A DNA stretch of 64,000 nucleotides from Actinomadura sp. KC06 (GTDB lineage Bacteria; Actinomycetota; Actinomycetes; Streptosporangiales; Streptosporangiaceae). A program made the translations under genes and the position numbers. Under the pieces are notes generated by a model. That model was not told the DNA's origin. It did not search any database and saw nothing but the letters and a program-made list of their open reading frames with translations. The stretch covers positions 1 to 64,000 of the forward strand of contig NZ_SMKT01000004.1 of assembly GCF_004348735.1 (NCBI RefSeq), given 5' to 3'. Positions 9,493 through 18,461 of this stretch are shown here, piece by piece. The first letter of the stretch is position 1, and the number at the start of each line of letters is the position of its first letter.

Positions 9493-9714
9493 GTGTCCCG
9501 TTTCGCCACTCCTGCTCCACAATGGAGGAGAAGCGCCCACTGCGGGGCGAGCAACACATGCGTCGAAGTCGCCTCATTGGTCGGTTCGTCCGATTTCATT
9601 GGTGCGCGCGACGCCAAGTACGGCACGCAGAGCCCGGTCCTGTCGTTCTCCCAGGGAGAGTGGCGGGTGTTCGTCGAACGAGCCAAGAAGGGCGAATTCG
9701 ATTTGGGCCGATGA
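9493..9714 (+). CDS. DUF397 small protein 1
   Basis: 73-aa DUF397 protein: the WRRSAHCGASNTCVEVA segment, a central RDAKYG and the C-terminal FSQGEWRVFVERAKKGEFDL are family hallmarks. GTG start at 9493 is supported by GAAAGG six bases upstream. It lies 39 bp after the DUF5753 regulator and is probably co-transcribed. DUF397 proteins are usually encoded beside such regulators and are thought to modulate them; no enzymatic residues are visible. Confidence 0.85.
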   Translation: MSRFATPAPQWRRSAHCGASNTCVEVASLVGSSDFIGARDAKYGTQSPVLSFSQGEWRVFVERAKKGEFDLGR

Positions 9715-9725
9715 CGTGTGAATGA

Positions 9726-9760
9726 GCCCCGCCCGGCGCCTCACGAGGGCGCGGTGGGGC
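9726..9760 (+). terminator. Hairpin after first DUF397 gene
   Basis: GCCCC...GGGGC outer arms with an inner GGCGCC/GCGC pairing form a stem-loop starting 11 bp after the DUF397 stop. No T-run follows, as is common for actinobacterial terminators. Confidence 0.45.
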
Positions 9761-9936
9761 AGCGCAGCGAGCGAGCCGGGTCCGCACGGGACTCGGCTCG
9801 TAGCCGTCACACCGGAAACTTTGCTCCTTCCTCACCCCGCCGGCCACAAGAGCACCGTCCTGACCCGGGTGTGATCAGCAGTTTTTTGTGATCTTGTTAC
9901 CTTGTGCTTGGCACCGGCAGCGCGGCCGCGGGCAAA

Positions 9937-9947
9937 TGCAACTTTCG
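9937..9947. promoter_or_regulatory. Second copy of 11-mer TGCAACTTTCG
   Basis: Identical to 8453-8463, here 15 bp before the ATG of the second DUF397 gene and just before its AGGAG ribosome-binding site. Suggests both transcription units of the locus share a regulator. Confidence 0.4.
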
Positions 9948-9961
9948 AGGCAGGAGCCGGA

Positions 9962-10168
9962 ATGAGTTTGGTCCATGGGACACCGCCCGCCCGATGGAGA
10001 AGGAGCTCCCGATGCGCCACCACCACATGCGTCGAGGTCGCACGCCTCGACGAGGGCGCGATATCCGTACGGGACACCGAGGACGCCGAGACTCGCCTCG
10101 CGTTCGACCTCGCTGAATGGCGGGTCTTCGTCCGGGGAGTACGGGACGGCCGTTTCGACCGTCCCTGA
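9962..10168 (+). CDS. DUF397 small protein 2
   Basis: 68-aa DUF397 protein with WRRSSRCATTTCVEVARL, a central ISVRDTED and LAEWRVFVRGVRDGRFD. I chose ATG 9962 because AGGAG is 6 bases upstream and the N-terminus then matches the first DUF397 protein; an upstream frame start at 9902 adds an unlikely extension. It is separated from the first copy by a hairpin and about 250 bp that holds its own candidate promoter region, so it may be transcribed separately. Confidence 0.85.
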   Translation: MSLVHGTPPARWRRSSRCATTTCVEVARLDEGAISVRDTEDAETRLAFDLAEWRVFVRGVRDGRFDRP

Positions 10169-10261
10169 AAGCACCCCCGAAAGCGTCCCTGCAAATTTCA
10201 CTTTACTGAGATTCTCTCAGGGTCGGAGAATTGCGCCCGACGGCGTGCGCATTCCCGATTC

Positions 10262-11287
10262 TCACGCCACGCGAACGCCGCGTGGCACACGGTGAAGAGG
10301 CGTTCGCAAACGGGCCCTGGTGAGGGCGACGGAACCGCCGGCGAGGGCGAGATGAAAGAGCAGTCCGTACTGCCAGACGGACTTCTGGTCGTCCCTCTCG
10401 GACCTGTTGTACCCGCCGTACGTGTGCGTTCCGGCGGAACTGTAGACAACGGCGTGCTCGTCCCCGTCGTCGCCCTCGCGGATGTCGCGCACCTCCCGGC
10501 TGAGATCGCCGAGCGGGTCGGACGCCGGCGTCCGCTCGTACACCCGGCCGTCGATGACGACCTCCCGCTCGGGCAGCCGCGGCGCGGCGTCCGCGAGCAC
10601 CACGACCGGGTTCGGGGCGAGCAGCCACCAGACCCGTTCGGTGTGCTCGTTGGTGTGCACGTGGTCGCCGTGGTCCACCCGCTCGGCCGTGAGCGGGACG
10701 CCGATCATGTACAGCAGCGCCGTGCCCACGAGCAGCCCGAACACCGTCAGGTACGACATCAGGACGGAGGTGACGCTCCGCGCGAGCAGCGCCGACCACG
10801 CCTGCGACACCGCGCAGACCGCGCCGATCAGCAGCGCGATGACCAGCAGGACGACCGCGGCGCGTCCGATGCCGACCGCGCCCTCGACCACCGGCCAGAG
10901 CACGCACGGCAGCGTGAGCAGCAGCGTCAGCAGGCCCGTCCCCCAGGCGGCGGCGAGCTTGCCGAGCGCGATCTCGCCGGGCGTGAGCCGGGTGACCTGG
11001 AGGGTGGCGAGCGTCCCGCGCTCCCGGTCGCCGTTGATCGACTGGCCGCCGAGCGCCGGGGTGACCAGCAGCGTCAGCACCAGCACCCCGAGCAGGACGC
11101 CGCCGAACATCGGCACGCCCTCATGGCCGAACTCGGAGGTGCCGTCGGCCTCCAGCGCCAGCCGCAGCAGCAGCCCGAGCCCGTTCACGATCACGAACCA
11201 GACGGCCAGCAGCGTCTTCCAGCGGCCCGTCCGCAGCCGGGTCCTGATCTCCTGCCTGGCCATCAGGCCGACGCCGTGTGCGGTCAT
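10262..11287 (-). CDS. ABC-2 type transporter permease
   Basis: 341-aa integral membrane protein with about six hydrophobic segments; the last is separated by a polar loop of about 100 residues (roughly 210-315) rich in Asp, Glu and His. Conserved GERERGTLxxLxxTRLTPGEI-type text (GDRERGTLATLQVTRLTPGE) is typical of ABC-2 permeases. It pairs with the ATPase gene starting 8 bp upstream. Substrate unknown; the regulator/DUF397 locus is convergent on its left. Confidence 0.88.
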   Translation of the reverse strand: MTAHGVGLMARQEIRTRLRTGRWKTLLAVWFVIVNGLGLLLRLALEADGTSEFGHEGVPMFGGVLLGVLVLTLLVTPALGGQSINGDRERGTLATLQVTRLTPGEIALGKLAAAWGTGLLTLLLTLPCVLWPVVEGAVGIGRAAVVLLVIALLIGAVCAVSQAWSALLARSVTSVLMSYLTVFGLLVGTALLYMIGVPLTAERVDHGDHVHTNEHTERVWWLLAPNPVVVLADAAPRLPEREVVIDGRVYERTPASDPLGDLSREVRDIREGDDGDEHAVVYSSAGTHTYGGYNRSERDDQKSVWQYGLLFHLALAGGSVALTRARLRTPLHRVPRGVRVA

Positions 11288-11294
11288 GGCCGCC

Positions 11295-12311
11295 TCACCT
11301 CCGGTTCTCGGTCATCGCCAGGTACGCCGATTCGAGCGCGCTGCCCGCGGGCGCGAGGCCGGTGACGGGGACGTCCGCGGCGACCAGTTCGGCCAGCAGC
11401 GCGGCGGCCTCGGCCTCGGTGAGCGGGCCGACCTCGGCGCCGCCCGGCAGGCCGGCGGCGGGTTCGAGGCCCGCCCGCCCGTCGAGGACGCGGGCGAGGG
11501 TCTCGGCCAGCAGGTCAGGGGTGAGCGACCGGATTCGCCACCGGACGCGGGCCTCCACACCGGTGAGGTCCGCCATCGCGTGGTCGCCGACCGTCCGGCC
11601 GTTGTCGACCAGGACGACCCGGTCCGCGATCTCTTCCAGCTCGCTGAGGATGTGGCTCGACACCAGCACCGCGACGCCGTCCGCCGCCAGCGACCGCAGC
11701 AGGTCGCGCAGCTCGATCCGGGAGCGGGGGTCGAGGCCGGACGCGGGCTCGTCCAGGAGGAGGACGCGGGGGCGGTGCACCAGCGCGCGGGCCAGCCCGA
11801 GCCGCTGTTTCTGCCCGCGCGACAGCGCGTGGACGGGCTGCCCCAGCCGGTCGTCCAGGTGGACGAGGCTGAGCAGCGCCCGGACCCGGCGCGGGCGCTC
11901 GTCCTTCGGCAGCCCGTAGGCGTCGGCGAAGAACGCCAGGTACTCGTCCACGGTGAGCTGGTCGTACACGCCGAACGTGTCCGGCATCCAGCCGAGCGCG
12001 TCGCGGGCCTCGGCCGGACGCCGCCGCACGTCGTGCCCCGCGATCCGCACCAGGCCGGCGTCGGGCGCCAGCAGCGTCGCGAGGATGAGCAGCAGCGTCG
12101 TCTTGCCCGCGCCGTTCGGCCCTACCAGCGCCGTGACCTGCCCGTACGGGACGGTGAGGTCGAGCCCGCCGAGGGCCTGCACGGAGCCGAAGCTCCGCGT
12201 CACGCCGCGCGCCTCGATCCCGAACCCGCCATGACCGTCGTGATCGTCATGCTCGTCGGGGTACCGGCGGTCTACTAGGTCGCCGTTCCCGAGGTCGCCG
12301 TGTCCTGCCAC
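11295..12311 (-). CDS. ABC transporter ATP-binding protein
   Basis: 338 aa. Walker A GPNGAGKTT at 64-72, signature LSRGQ at 163-167 and Walker B VLLLDEPASGLDP near 183-195. The first 30 residues are rich in His and Asp (HDDHDGHGG at 21-29), which is unusual for the family and could bind metal or reflect a too-early start; ATG or GTG codons further in would also give an intact ATPase. Probable exporter with the downstream permease. Confidence 0.9.
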   Translation of the reverse strand: MAGHGDLGNGDLVDRRYPDEHDDHDGHGGFGIEARGVTRSFGSVQALGGLDLTVPYGQVTALVGPNGAGKTTLLLILATLLAPDAGLVRIAGHDVRRRPAEARDALGWMPDTFGVYDQLTVDEYLAFFADAYGLPKDERPRRVRALLSLVHLDDRLGQPVHALSRGQKQRLGLARALVHRPRVLLLDEPASGLDPRSRIELRDLLRSLAADGVAVLVSSHILSELEEIADRVVLVDNGRTVGDHAMADLTGVEARVRWRIRSLTPDLLAETLARVLDGRAGLEPAAGLPGGAEVGPLTEAEAAALLAELVAADVPVTGLAPAGSALESAYLAMTENRR

Positions 12312-12410
12312 CCGTCATCCTCCCGACACCGGCCGGTCCCGATCTTCGTGGGACGCGACCCGGCGGCGAAAGGTTCCGGGCAATCCGCGCTATTCGCCCG
12401 CCACTCGCGC

Positions 12411-14285
12411 CTACTCGACCGTGACGGACTTGGCGAGGTTGCGCGGCTGGTCGACGTCGTGGCCCTTCGCCGTGGCTAGCTCGCACGCGAACACCTGCAG
12501 CGGGACGGTCGTGACCAGCGGCTGCAGGAGCGTCGGGACGGCCGGGACGCCGATCAGCGTGTCCGCGTACGGCACCACCGACTCGTCGCCTTCCTCGGCG
12601 ATCACGAGCGTCCGGGCGCCGCGGGCCCGGATCTCCTGGATGTTCGACACGATCTTGTCGTGCAGGACGTCCCGCGCCCGCGGCGGCACGATCACCACGA
12701 CGGGCAGACCCTCCTCGATCAGCGCGATCGGGCCGTGCTTCAGCTCGCCCGCCGCGAAGCCCTCCGCGTGCATGTACGCGAGCTCCTTGAGCTTGAGCGC
12801 GCCCTCCAGCGCGACCGGGAAGCCGACGTGGCGGCCGAGGAACAGCACGCACCGCTCCCCCGCCAGCGACCGGGCCAGTTCCCGGACGGGCTCCATCGTC
12901 TCCAGGACCTTCGCGACCTTCTCCGGCATCCGCTCCAGGAGCTGCACCATCGCGAACACCTCGTCCCCCCACTTGGTGCCGCGCACCTGCGCGATGTAGA
13001 GGGCGATGAGGTAGACGGCGACGAGCTGCGTGAGGAACGCCTTCGTGGACGCGACCGCGATCTCCGGCCCCGCGTGCGTGTACAGGACGCCGTCGCACTC
13101 GCGCGGCAGCGTAGAGCCGTTGACGTTGCAGATCCCGAGGAGCTTCGCCTTCTGCTCCCTGGCGTGCCGGACGGCCATCAGCGCGTCCATCGTCTCGCCC
13201 GACTGGGAGATCGCGATGACCAGCGTCGCCGGGGACAGGATCGGGTCGCGGTAGCGGAACTCGCTGGCCAGCTCCACCTCGCACGGCAGCCCCGCCCAGT
13301 GCTCGATCGCGTACTTGGCGATCAGCCCGGCGTGGTAGGACGTCCCGCACGCCACGATGATGATCTTGTCGACCTCGCGGAGCTCGCGGTCGGGGATGCG
13401 CATCTCGTCCAGGCGGAGGCGGCCGTCCGTGCCGATCCGGCCGAGCAGGGTGTCGGCGACCGCCCGCGGCTGCTCGGCGATCTCCTTGAGCATGAAGTAG
13501 TCGTAGCCGCCCTTTTCCGCGGCCGACACGTCCCAGTCGACGTGGTACTCCTGCACCTCGGCGGGACGTCCCTCGAAGTCGGTGATCTCCACCCCGCCGG
13601 CGCGCAGCTCGACGACCTGGTCCTGGCCGAGCTCGATCGCGTCGCGGGTGTGCGCGATGAACGCGGCGACGTCGCTGGCGAGGAAGTTCTCCCCGTCGCC
13701 GATCCCGACGACCAGCGGCGAGTTCCGGCGGGCGCCGACGACCAGGTCCGGGTCGCCGGTGTGCACCGCGACCAGCGTGAACGCGCCGTCCAGCCGGCGG
13801 CAGACGCGGCGCATCGCCTCGGCGAGCCCGCCGCCCGACCCGGCCGTCCCGGCGAGGCCGCCGACGGCCTTCAGCTCGTCCTCCAGCAGGTGCGCGACCG
13901 CCTCGGTGTCGGTGTCGGAGGCGAGCCCGTGGCCGCTCTCCTCCAGCTCGGCCCGCAGCTCGGCGAAGTTCTCGATGATCCCGTTGTGGATCACCGCGAC
14001 GGAGCCGGTGCAGTCGACGTGCGGGTGCGCGTTCCGGTCGTTCGGCGGGCCGTGCGTCGCCCACCGCGTGTGCCCCATCCCGAGCGTCCCGGCGGGCGGC
14101 GGCTCCTCGGCCAGGGCGCCCCGGAGGTTCACGAGCTTGCCCGCGCGCTTCGCCGTCGCCAGCTTCCCGTCGGCCAGCACGGCCACCCCGGCCGAGTCGT
14201 AGCCGCGGTACTCCAGCCGCGCCAGGCCCTCCACGACCACGTCGAGCGCCGGACGGCCGCCTACGTACCCCACGATTCCGCACAT
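12411..14285 (-). CDS. glmS: Glutamine--fructose-6-phosphate aminotransferase
   Basis: 624-aa enzyme making glucosamine-6-phosphate from fructose-6-phosphate and glutamine, the first step to UDP-GlcNAc. N-terminal class-II glutamine amidotransferase with nucleophile Cys2 (MCGIVGYVG) and two SIS isomerase domains; the C-terminus ends KSVTVE like the canonical active-site tail. Together with glmM at 24.1-25.5 kb it supplies cell-wall precursors. It diverges from coaA across 122 bp. No glmS-ribozyme-like leader was recognised. Confidence 0.98.
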   Translation of the reverse strand: MCGIVGYVGGRPALDVVVEGLARLEYRGYDSAGVAVLADGKLATAKRAGKLVNLRGALAEEPPPAGTLGMGHTRWATHGPPNDRNAHPHVDCTGSVAVIHNGIIENFAELRAELEESGHGLASDTDTEAVAHLLEDELKAVGGLAGTAGSGGGLAEAMRRVCRRLDGAFTLVAVHTGDPDLVVGARRNSPLVVGIGDGENFLASDVAAFIAHTRDAIELGQDQVVELRAGGVEITDFEGRPAEVQEYHVDWDVSAAEKGGYDYFMLKEIAEQPRAVADTLLGRIGTDGRLRLDEMRIPDRELREVDKIIIVACGTSYHAGLIAKYAIEHWAGLPCEVELASEFRYRDPILSPATLVIAISQSGETMDALMAVRHAREQKAKLLGICNVNGSTLPRECDGVLYTHAGPEIAVASTKAFLTQLVAVYLIALYIAQVRGTKWGDEVFAMVQLLERMPEKVAKVLETMEPVRELARSLAGERCVLFLGRHVGFPVALEGALKLKELAYMHAEGFAAGELKHGPIALIEEGLPVVVIVPPRARDVLHDKIVSNIQEIRARGARTLVIAEEGDESVVPYADTLIGVPAVPTLLQPLVTTVPLQVFACELATAKGHDVDQPRNLAKSVTVE

Positions 14286-14407
14286 GGCGGCAACTCTATT
14301 CGGTGCCCCGACCAGGGCCTACCGCAAGTGGCGTAGTCGGGTGACGCTAACGTGGACGACCGGTGAAAACGCCGTGACCGGCCGAGCCGCCCGGTTACTG
14401 TTCAGCC

Positions 14408-15349
14408 ATGACGACCGGATGGGACAGCGTGCCGAGCCCCTACGTGCAACTCTCCCGGGACGCCTGGCGGGCTCTGCGCGAGAACACGCCGCTGCCCCTC
14501 ACACCCGGCGAACTGGACGCTCTGCGCGGTCTCAAGGACCCGATCGACATCGCGGAGGTCGAGGATGTGTACCTGCCGCTGTCGCGGTTACTGAACCTGT
14601 TCTTCCTTTCGGACGGACGGCTCCGCGACACCGTCAGCGGCTTCCTCGGCGGCGAGGTCCAGCCCACCCCGTTCATCATCGGCATCGCGGGCAGCGTCGC
14701 CGTCGGCAAGTCCACGACGTCCCGGCTGCTGCGCACGCTGCTCGCCCGGTGGCCCGAGCACCCGACCGTGGAGCTGGTCACCACCGACAGCTTCCTCTAC
14801 CCGAACGCCGTCCTGTCCGAGCGCGGGATCATGGACCGCAAGGGCTTCCCCGAGTCCTATGACCGGCGCGCCCTCGTCCGGTTCGTGTCGTCGATCAAGT
14901 CGGGCGCGGACGAGGCGTCGATCCCGGTGTACTCGCACCTGGAGTACGACATCGTCCCGGGCGCGGCGCAGACCGTCCGGCGCCCCGACATCCTGATCGT
15001 CGAGGGGCTGAACGTGCTGCAGGCCCCGCCGCCCGGCGCGCTCGGCGTGTCCGACTTCTTCGACTTCTCCATCTACGTCGACGCCCGGGTCGAGGACATC
15101 CGGCAGTGGTACGTCGACCGGCTGTTCGCGCTGCGCCGCACCGCGTTCACCGACCCGCGCTCCTACTTCCACAAGTACGCGATAGAGCTGGACGAGGACG
15201 AGACCGCCGCGTTCGCCCAGCGCGTCTGGCGGGACGTCAACGAGATCAACCTCGTCTCCAACATCCTCCCGACCCGCGCCCGCGCCACGCTCGTCCTCCA
15301 CAAGGACCGCAAGCACGCCGTCCAGCGCGTGCGCCTGCGCCGCATCTGA
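14408..15349 (+). CDS. coaA: Pantothenate kinase, type I
   Basis: 313-aa bacterial type-I CoaA, the first and regulated step of coenzyme A synthesis. P-loop GSVAVGKST is at about 95-103; [18 protein letters not shown] and VEGLNVLQ are diagnostic motifs. It diverges from glmS, as in other actinobacteria. ATG at 14408 follows TGTTCAGCC with no strong Shine-Dalgarno. Confidence 0.97.
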   Translation: MTTGWDSVPSPYVQLSRDAWRALRENTPLPLTPGELDALRGLKDPIDIAEVEDVYLPLSRLLNLFFLSDGRLRDTVSGFLGGEVQPTPFIIGIAGSVAVGKSTTSRLLRTLLARWPEHPTVELVTTDSFLYPNAVLSERGIMDRKGFPESYDRRALVRFVSSIKSGADEASIPVYSHLEYDIVPGAAQTVRRPDILIVEGLNVLQAPPPGALGVSDFFDFSIYVDARVEDIRQWYVDRLFALRRTAFTDPRSYFHKYAIELDEDETAAFAQRVWRDVNEINLVSNILPTRARATLVLHKDRKHAVQRVRLRRI

Positions 15350-15437
15350 CCGAAGCCCTACCTCGCCTTTGCGCTATCGGCACGCCCACCGGGAAGCAAC
15401 GCCTGCGTACGCGTGGTCACCCAAGGGAAGGCGCGGC

Positions 15438-16637
15438 ATGGGAGGGCGAGGCGCGGACGAGGATCCGCGGGCCGAACTGGACGGCGAGAAGGCCAAGCAC
15501 CTGGAGGCGGAGCTCACCGACGACCGGTACCGGGAAGAGCTGCGCCGCACGCACCGGCTCGGTCTCCCCCCGGCTGACTCGATCGAGGACAAGGAACTGG
15601 CGTCCACCTTCCAGCGCGGCGAGCTGCCGCACTTCTCCGGGATCAACACGTTCCTGAGGGCGCCGTTCCTGGAGGACGTCAACCGGGTCGGCGAGCACGA
15701 GGTCGCCGTGGTGGGCGCGCCGCTCGACACCGGCACCACCTACCGTCCCGGACCGCGGTTCGGGCCGGAGGGGATGCGGCGGATCTCGTCGCTGTACTCG
15801 CCGTACTACTTCGAGCAGGGCATCGACCTGCGCGAGCAGCTCGACATGGTGGACGTCGGCGACATCTTCATCACCCCGGCCAACATCGAGAAGGCGTTCG
15901 ACCAGATCACCAAGGGCGTCGAGCACCTGGTGGCGCACGGGACGTTCCCGGTGGTGCTCGGCGGCGACCACTCGATCGGCTTCCCGACCGCCAGGGGCGT
16001 GATGAACGCCTTCGGCAAGAAGATCGGCGTCATCCACTTCGACCGGCACCTGGACACCCAGAAGCGCGACCTCGACGAGCGCATGCACACCACGCCCTTT
16101 TACTGGGCCGCGCACGAGCACCACTTCGACCTGGGCAACCTCGTCCAGATCGGGATCGGCGGCTGGCAGGTCCCGCGGCCCGGCGTCGGCACCGTCCGCG
16201 ACGGCGGCTCGCTGGTGATGACCGCGGAGGACGTCGAGCGGCTCGGCGTGGACAGGACCGCCGACCTCGCCCTGGAGGTGGCCTGGAGCGGCGGCGCCGA
16301 GGGCGTGTACCTGTCGTTCGACATCGACGCCGTCGACCCCGGGTTCGCCCCCGGGACGGGCTGGCCGGAGCCCGGCGGCCTGTACCCGCGCGAGGTGCTG
16401 AAGCTCGTCCGCCGGTTCGCCGCCGAGGGGCTGCTCGGCATGGAGATGGTCGAGATCTCGCCGCCCTACGACCAGTCGGACGTGACGAGCCTCCTCGGCG
16501 TCCGGCTGATCTGCGAGGTCCTGGCGTCGTCGGTGGCGGCGGGCAGGCTCGGCCGGGACCGCGACGGCACGCCGCAGACCGCCCGCGCCCGCGAGATCGA
16601 GGAGCGGCGGGCCGCAGCGCGGCGCCGCGACGGCTGA
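15438..16637 (+). CDS. Ureohydrolase family protein (agmatinase-like, possible guanidine hydrolase)
   Basis: 399-aa arginase/agmatinase-fold metallohydrolase. All six metal ligands are present: His178 (GGDHS), Asp202, His204, Asp206 (FDRHLD), Asp295 and Asp297 (FDIDAVD). Two family motifs differ: the usual DAHxD is DRHLD, and GTGTPEPGG is GTGWPEPGG, so the substrate pocket is changed. There is also an N-terminal extension of about 85 residues before VVGAPLD. These traits fit the subgroup containing nickel-dependent guanidine hydrolases better than classical agmatinase, but this is inference. ATG 15438 is preceded by AAGGGAAGG. Confidence 0.85.
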   Translation: MGGRGADEDPRAELDGEKAKHLEAELTDDRYREELRRTHRLGLPPADSIEDKELASTFQRGELPHFSGINTFLRAPFLEDVNRVGEHEVAVVGAPLDTGTTYRPGPRFGPEGMRRISSLYSPYYFEQGIDLREQLDMVDVGDIFITPANIEKAFDQITKGVEHLVAHGTFPVVLGGDHSIGFPTARGVMNAFGKKIGVIHFDRHLDTQKRDLDERMHTTPFYWAAHEHHFDLGNLVQIGIGGWQVPRPGVGTVRDGGSLVMTAEDVERLGVDRTADLALEVAWSGGAEGVYLSFDIDAVDPGFAPGTGWPEPGGLYPREVLKLVRRFAAEGLLGMEMVEISPPYDQSDVTSLLGVRLICEVLASSVAAGRLGRDRDGTPQTARAREIEERRAAARRRDG

Positions 16638-16652
16638 CGCCCGGGACGAGGG

Positions 16653-18029
16653 CTAGCGGCGGTCCCAGGGGCCGGTGATCGCGAAGGTCGTGCCGGGGTC
16701 GTAGACGTTCACGAACATCGTCGTCCGGCGGTCGCGGGAGAACGTGACGCCGGCGAACTCGCCCCATTCGGGCTTGCCGTCCGTGCCGATGTTCTGCCTG
16801 TTCCGGGCCATCGGATACACCTTGCGCCGGCGCGTCACGCCGTAGACGTGCTGCGCGCCGCCGCCGTCCTCGCAGACCATCAGGCCGCCGTGCGGGGCGA
16901 GGCAGATGTTGTCCGGCGACTCGCCCGGCGCCTCCACGTCGGTGTCCGGGCCGAACACGATCACCAGCGTGAGGCGGCCCGCGGACGGCTCGTACGACCA
17001 CACCTGCCCGAAATGGTCGGCGCCCGACCCCTCCTTCTTGCGGGCGTAGCTCGACACGAAGTAGACGCGGTCGCCGCCCCAGTAGCAGCCCTCCAGCTTC
17101 TGCGCGTGCGTGACGCCGCCGGGCCCGAAGTCCTGGAACCGGATGGGCGTCTCCTTGGCGAGCGGGTCGGGCACCGGCAGCCACTCGACGCGGTCGAACA
17201 CCGTGCCCGGCTTCCGCACGACGGACAGGTCGGGGACGTCGGGGACGCGCAGCGCCTCAAGCCGTCCGCCCGCCCGCAGGCTCCCGGCCCCGCCCTTCGG
17301 CTTCTTCGGCAGGAACCGGTAGAAGAGGCCGAACGGCTTCTCGAACGCGTCCTCGGTCTCGTACACGACGCCGTCACGCGGGTCGACGGCGACCGCCTCG
17401 TGCTGGAACCGTCCCATCGCGGCCAGCGGTTCCGGGACGGTCCTGTCCCGCCGGTACGGGTCGACCTCGAAGACGAACCCGTGGTCCTTGGCGTAGCCGC
17501 CGGTGCCCGCCTTGTCCTCGGTCTCCTCGCAGGTCAGCCAGGTGTGCCACGGCGTGGGGCCGCCCGCGCAGTTCACCGCCGTCCCGGCGATGGCGACGCG
17601 TTCGGTGTGCACCCGTCCGGCGCGGTCGACCTCCAGCGCGGTGCAGCCGCCGAGGCCCGCGGGGTCGTAGGTGACGCCCTTGACCGGCGGCACCCGGTGC
17701 TCGGCGTCCGGCCGGTTCTCATGGTTCCGGACGAGCCAGGTGCGGTCTCCTGATCCGGCGAACGCCGCCATCCCGTCGGCATGGCTCGGCACCGGCCCCT
17801 CCCCGGACCGGAGCGGCTCCCCCTCGCGCGACAGGATCGTGTACTGGAAGCCGCGCGGCAGGTCCAGCACGCCTTTCGGGTCGGGCACCAGCGGCCCGTA
17901 CCCGTCGCGGCCGCCGACCGGCACGGCGTCGGCGTCCCCCGCGAACAGCTGCTCGACGGCGCCGCTGAAGGCGATCCCCGCCCCCACCGCGCCCGTCCCG
18001 GCCAGGAGCCGACGGCGCGAGACTGACAT
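16653..18029 (-). CDS. PhoX-like (DUF839) Tat-exported protein
   Basis: 458 aa. A twin-arginine signal starts the protein (SRRRLLAGTG, residues 4-13, then a hydrophobic run). The rest is a beta-propeller-type PhoX/DUF839 domain with VRNHENR, GGCTALEVD, NCAGGPTPW, TCEETE and SPDNICLAPHGGLMVCED. PhoX proteins are Ca/Fe-dependent alkaline phosphatases, though many actinobacterial homologs are untested. ATG 18029 is favoured by GGGAG seven bases upstream. It converges with the ureohydrolase gene, 15 bp apart. Confidence 0.88.
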   Translation of the reverse strand: MSVSRRRLLAGTGAVGAGIAFSGAVEQLFAGDADAVPVGGRDGYGPLVPDPKGVLDLPRGFQYTILSREGEPLRSGEGPVPSHADGMAAFAGSGDRTWLVRNHENRPDAEHRVPPVKGVTYDPAGLGGCTALEVDRAGRVHTERVAIAGTAVNCAGGPTPWHTWLTCEETEDKAGTGGYAKDHGFVFEVDPYRRDRTVPEPLAAMGRFQHEAVAVDPRDGVVYETEDAFEKPFGLFYRFLPKKPKGGAGSLRAGGRLEALRVPDVPDLSVVRKPGTVFDRVEWLPVPDPLAKETPIRFQDFGPGGVTHAQKLEGCYWGGDRVYFVSSYARKKEGSGADHFGQVWSYEPSAGRLTLVIVFGPDTDVEAPGESPDNICLAPHGGLMVCEDGGGAQHVYGVTRRRKVYPMARNRQNIGTDGKPEWGEFAGVTFSRDRRTTMFVNVYDPGTTFAITGPWDRR

Positions 18030-18214
18030 GAGCACACTCCCTGCTGGACGATCGGACCCTCCAGCCCGTTGTAACACGTGCCGTCCGGGCGGGTCTCCCG
18101 TCGTCCGCGCGGGTCTCCCGCGTCACGCGCCGTGGCGCGGACCGCCGCGCGGCCTGACGTAGACGGCGAGCCGCTGGGTTCGGGACGCCGCTCGATGCGG
18201 CGGCCGGGTCGCCC

Positions 18215-18442
18215 ATGTCCCAGCCGCGCCCGGCGGCCCAGAGGGTGAACGACCGCAGGGCGGAGCGGTGCCGGTTCCTCGCGATCGACGGCGTCGCGGC
18301 GCTCGACCACGCCCGCCGGGAGGACGGGACGGACGTGATCCGCGTCCACGTCACGAGCGGGCCGGTGGAGCGGAGCGTCCCCCGGGAGCTGGACGGCCAT
18401 CCCGTGATCATCGTCGTCACGGGACCCTACGAGGCGCAATGA
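18215..18442 (+). CDS. Small hypothetical protein
   Basis: 75 aa, not recognised. GC-rich third positions across the frame argue it is coding. The C-terminal 35 residues alternate hydrophobic and polar (VIRVHVTSGP, HPVIIVVTGPYEAQ), consistent with a small beta-domain. No clear ribosome-binding site. It could be a remnant of a larger gene or start elsewhere. It lies alone in the 432-bp gap between the PhoX-like gene and the ABC operon; nothing else is seen there. Confidence 0.4.
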   Translation: MSQPRPAAQRVNDRRAERCRFLAIDGVAALDHARREDGTDVIRVHVTSGPVERSVPRELDGHPVIIVVTGPYEAQ

Positions 18443-18461
18443 CCGTCCGGTCTTCCGTCCC

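Noticed and set aside
12247..14283. 678-codon minus-strand frame
   Set aside because: Same-strand frame-shifted shadow of glmS, Arg-rich and featureless.
14286..14407. glmS ribozyme or riboswitch in the glmS leader
   Set aside because: Only 122 bp, shared with coaA, and no recognisable ribozyme core.
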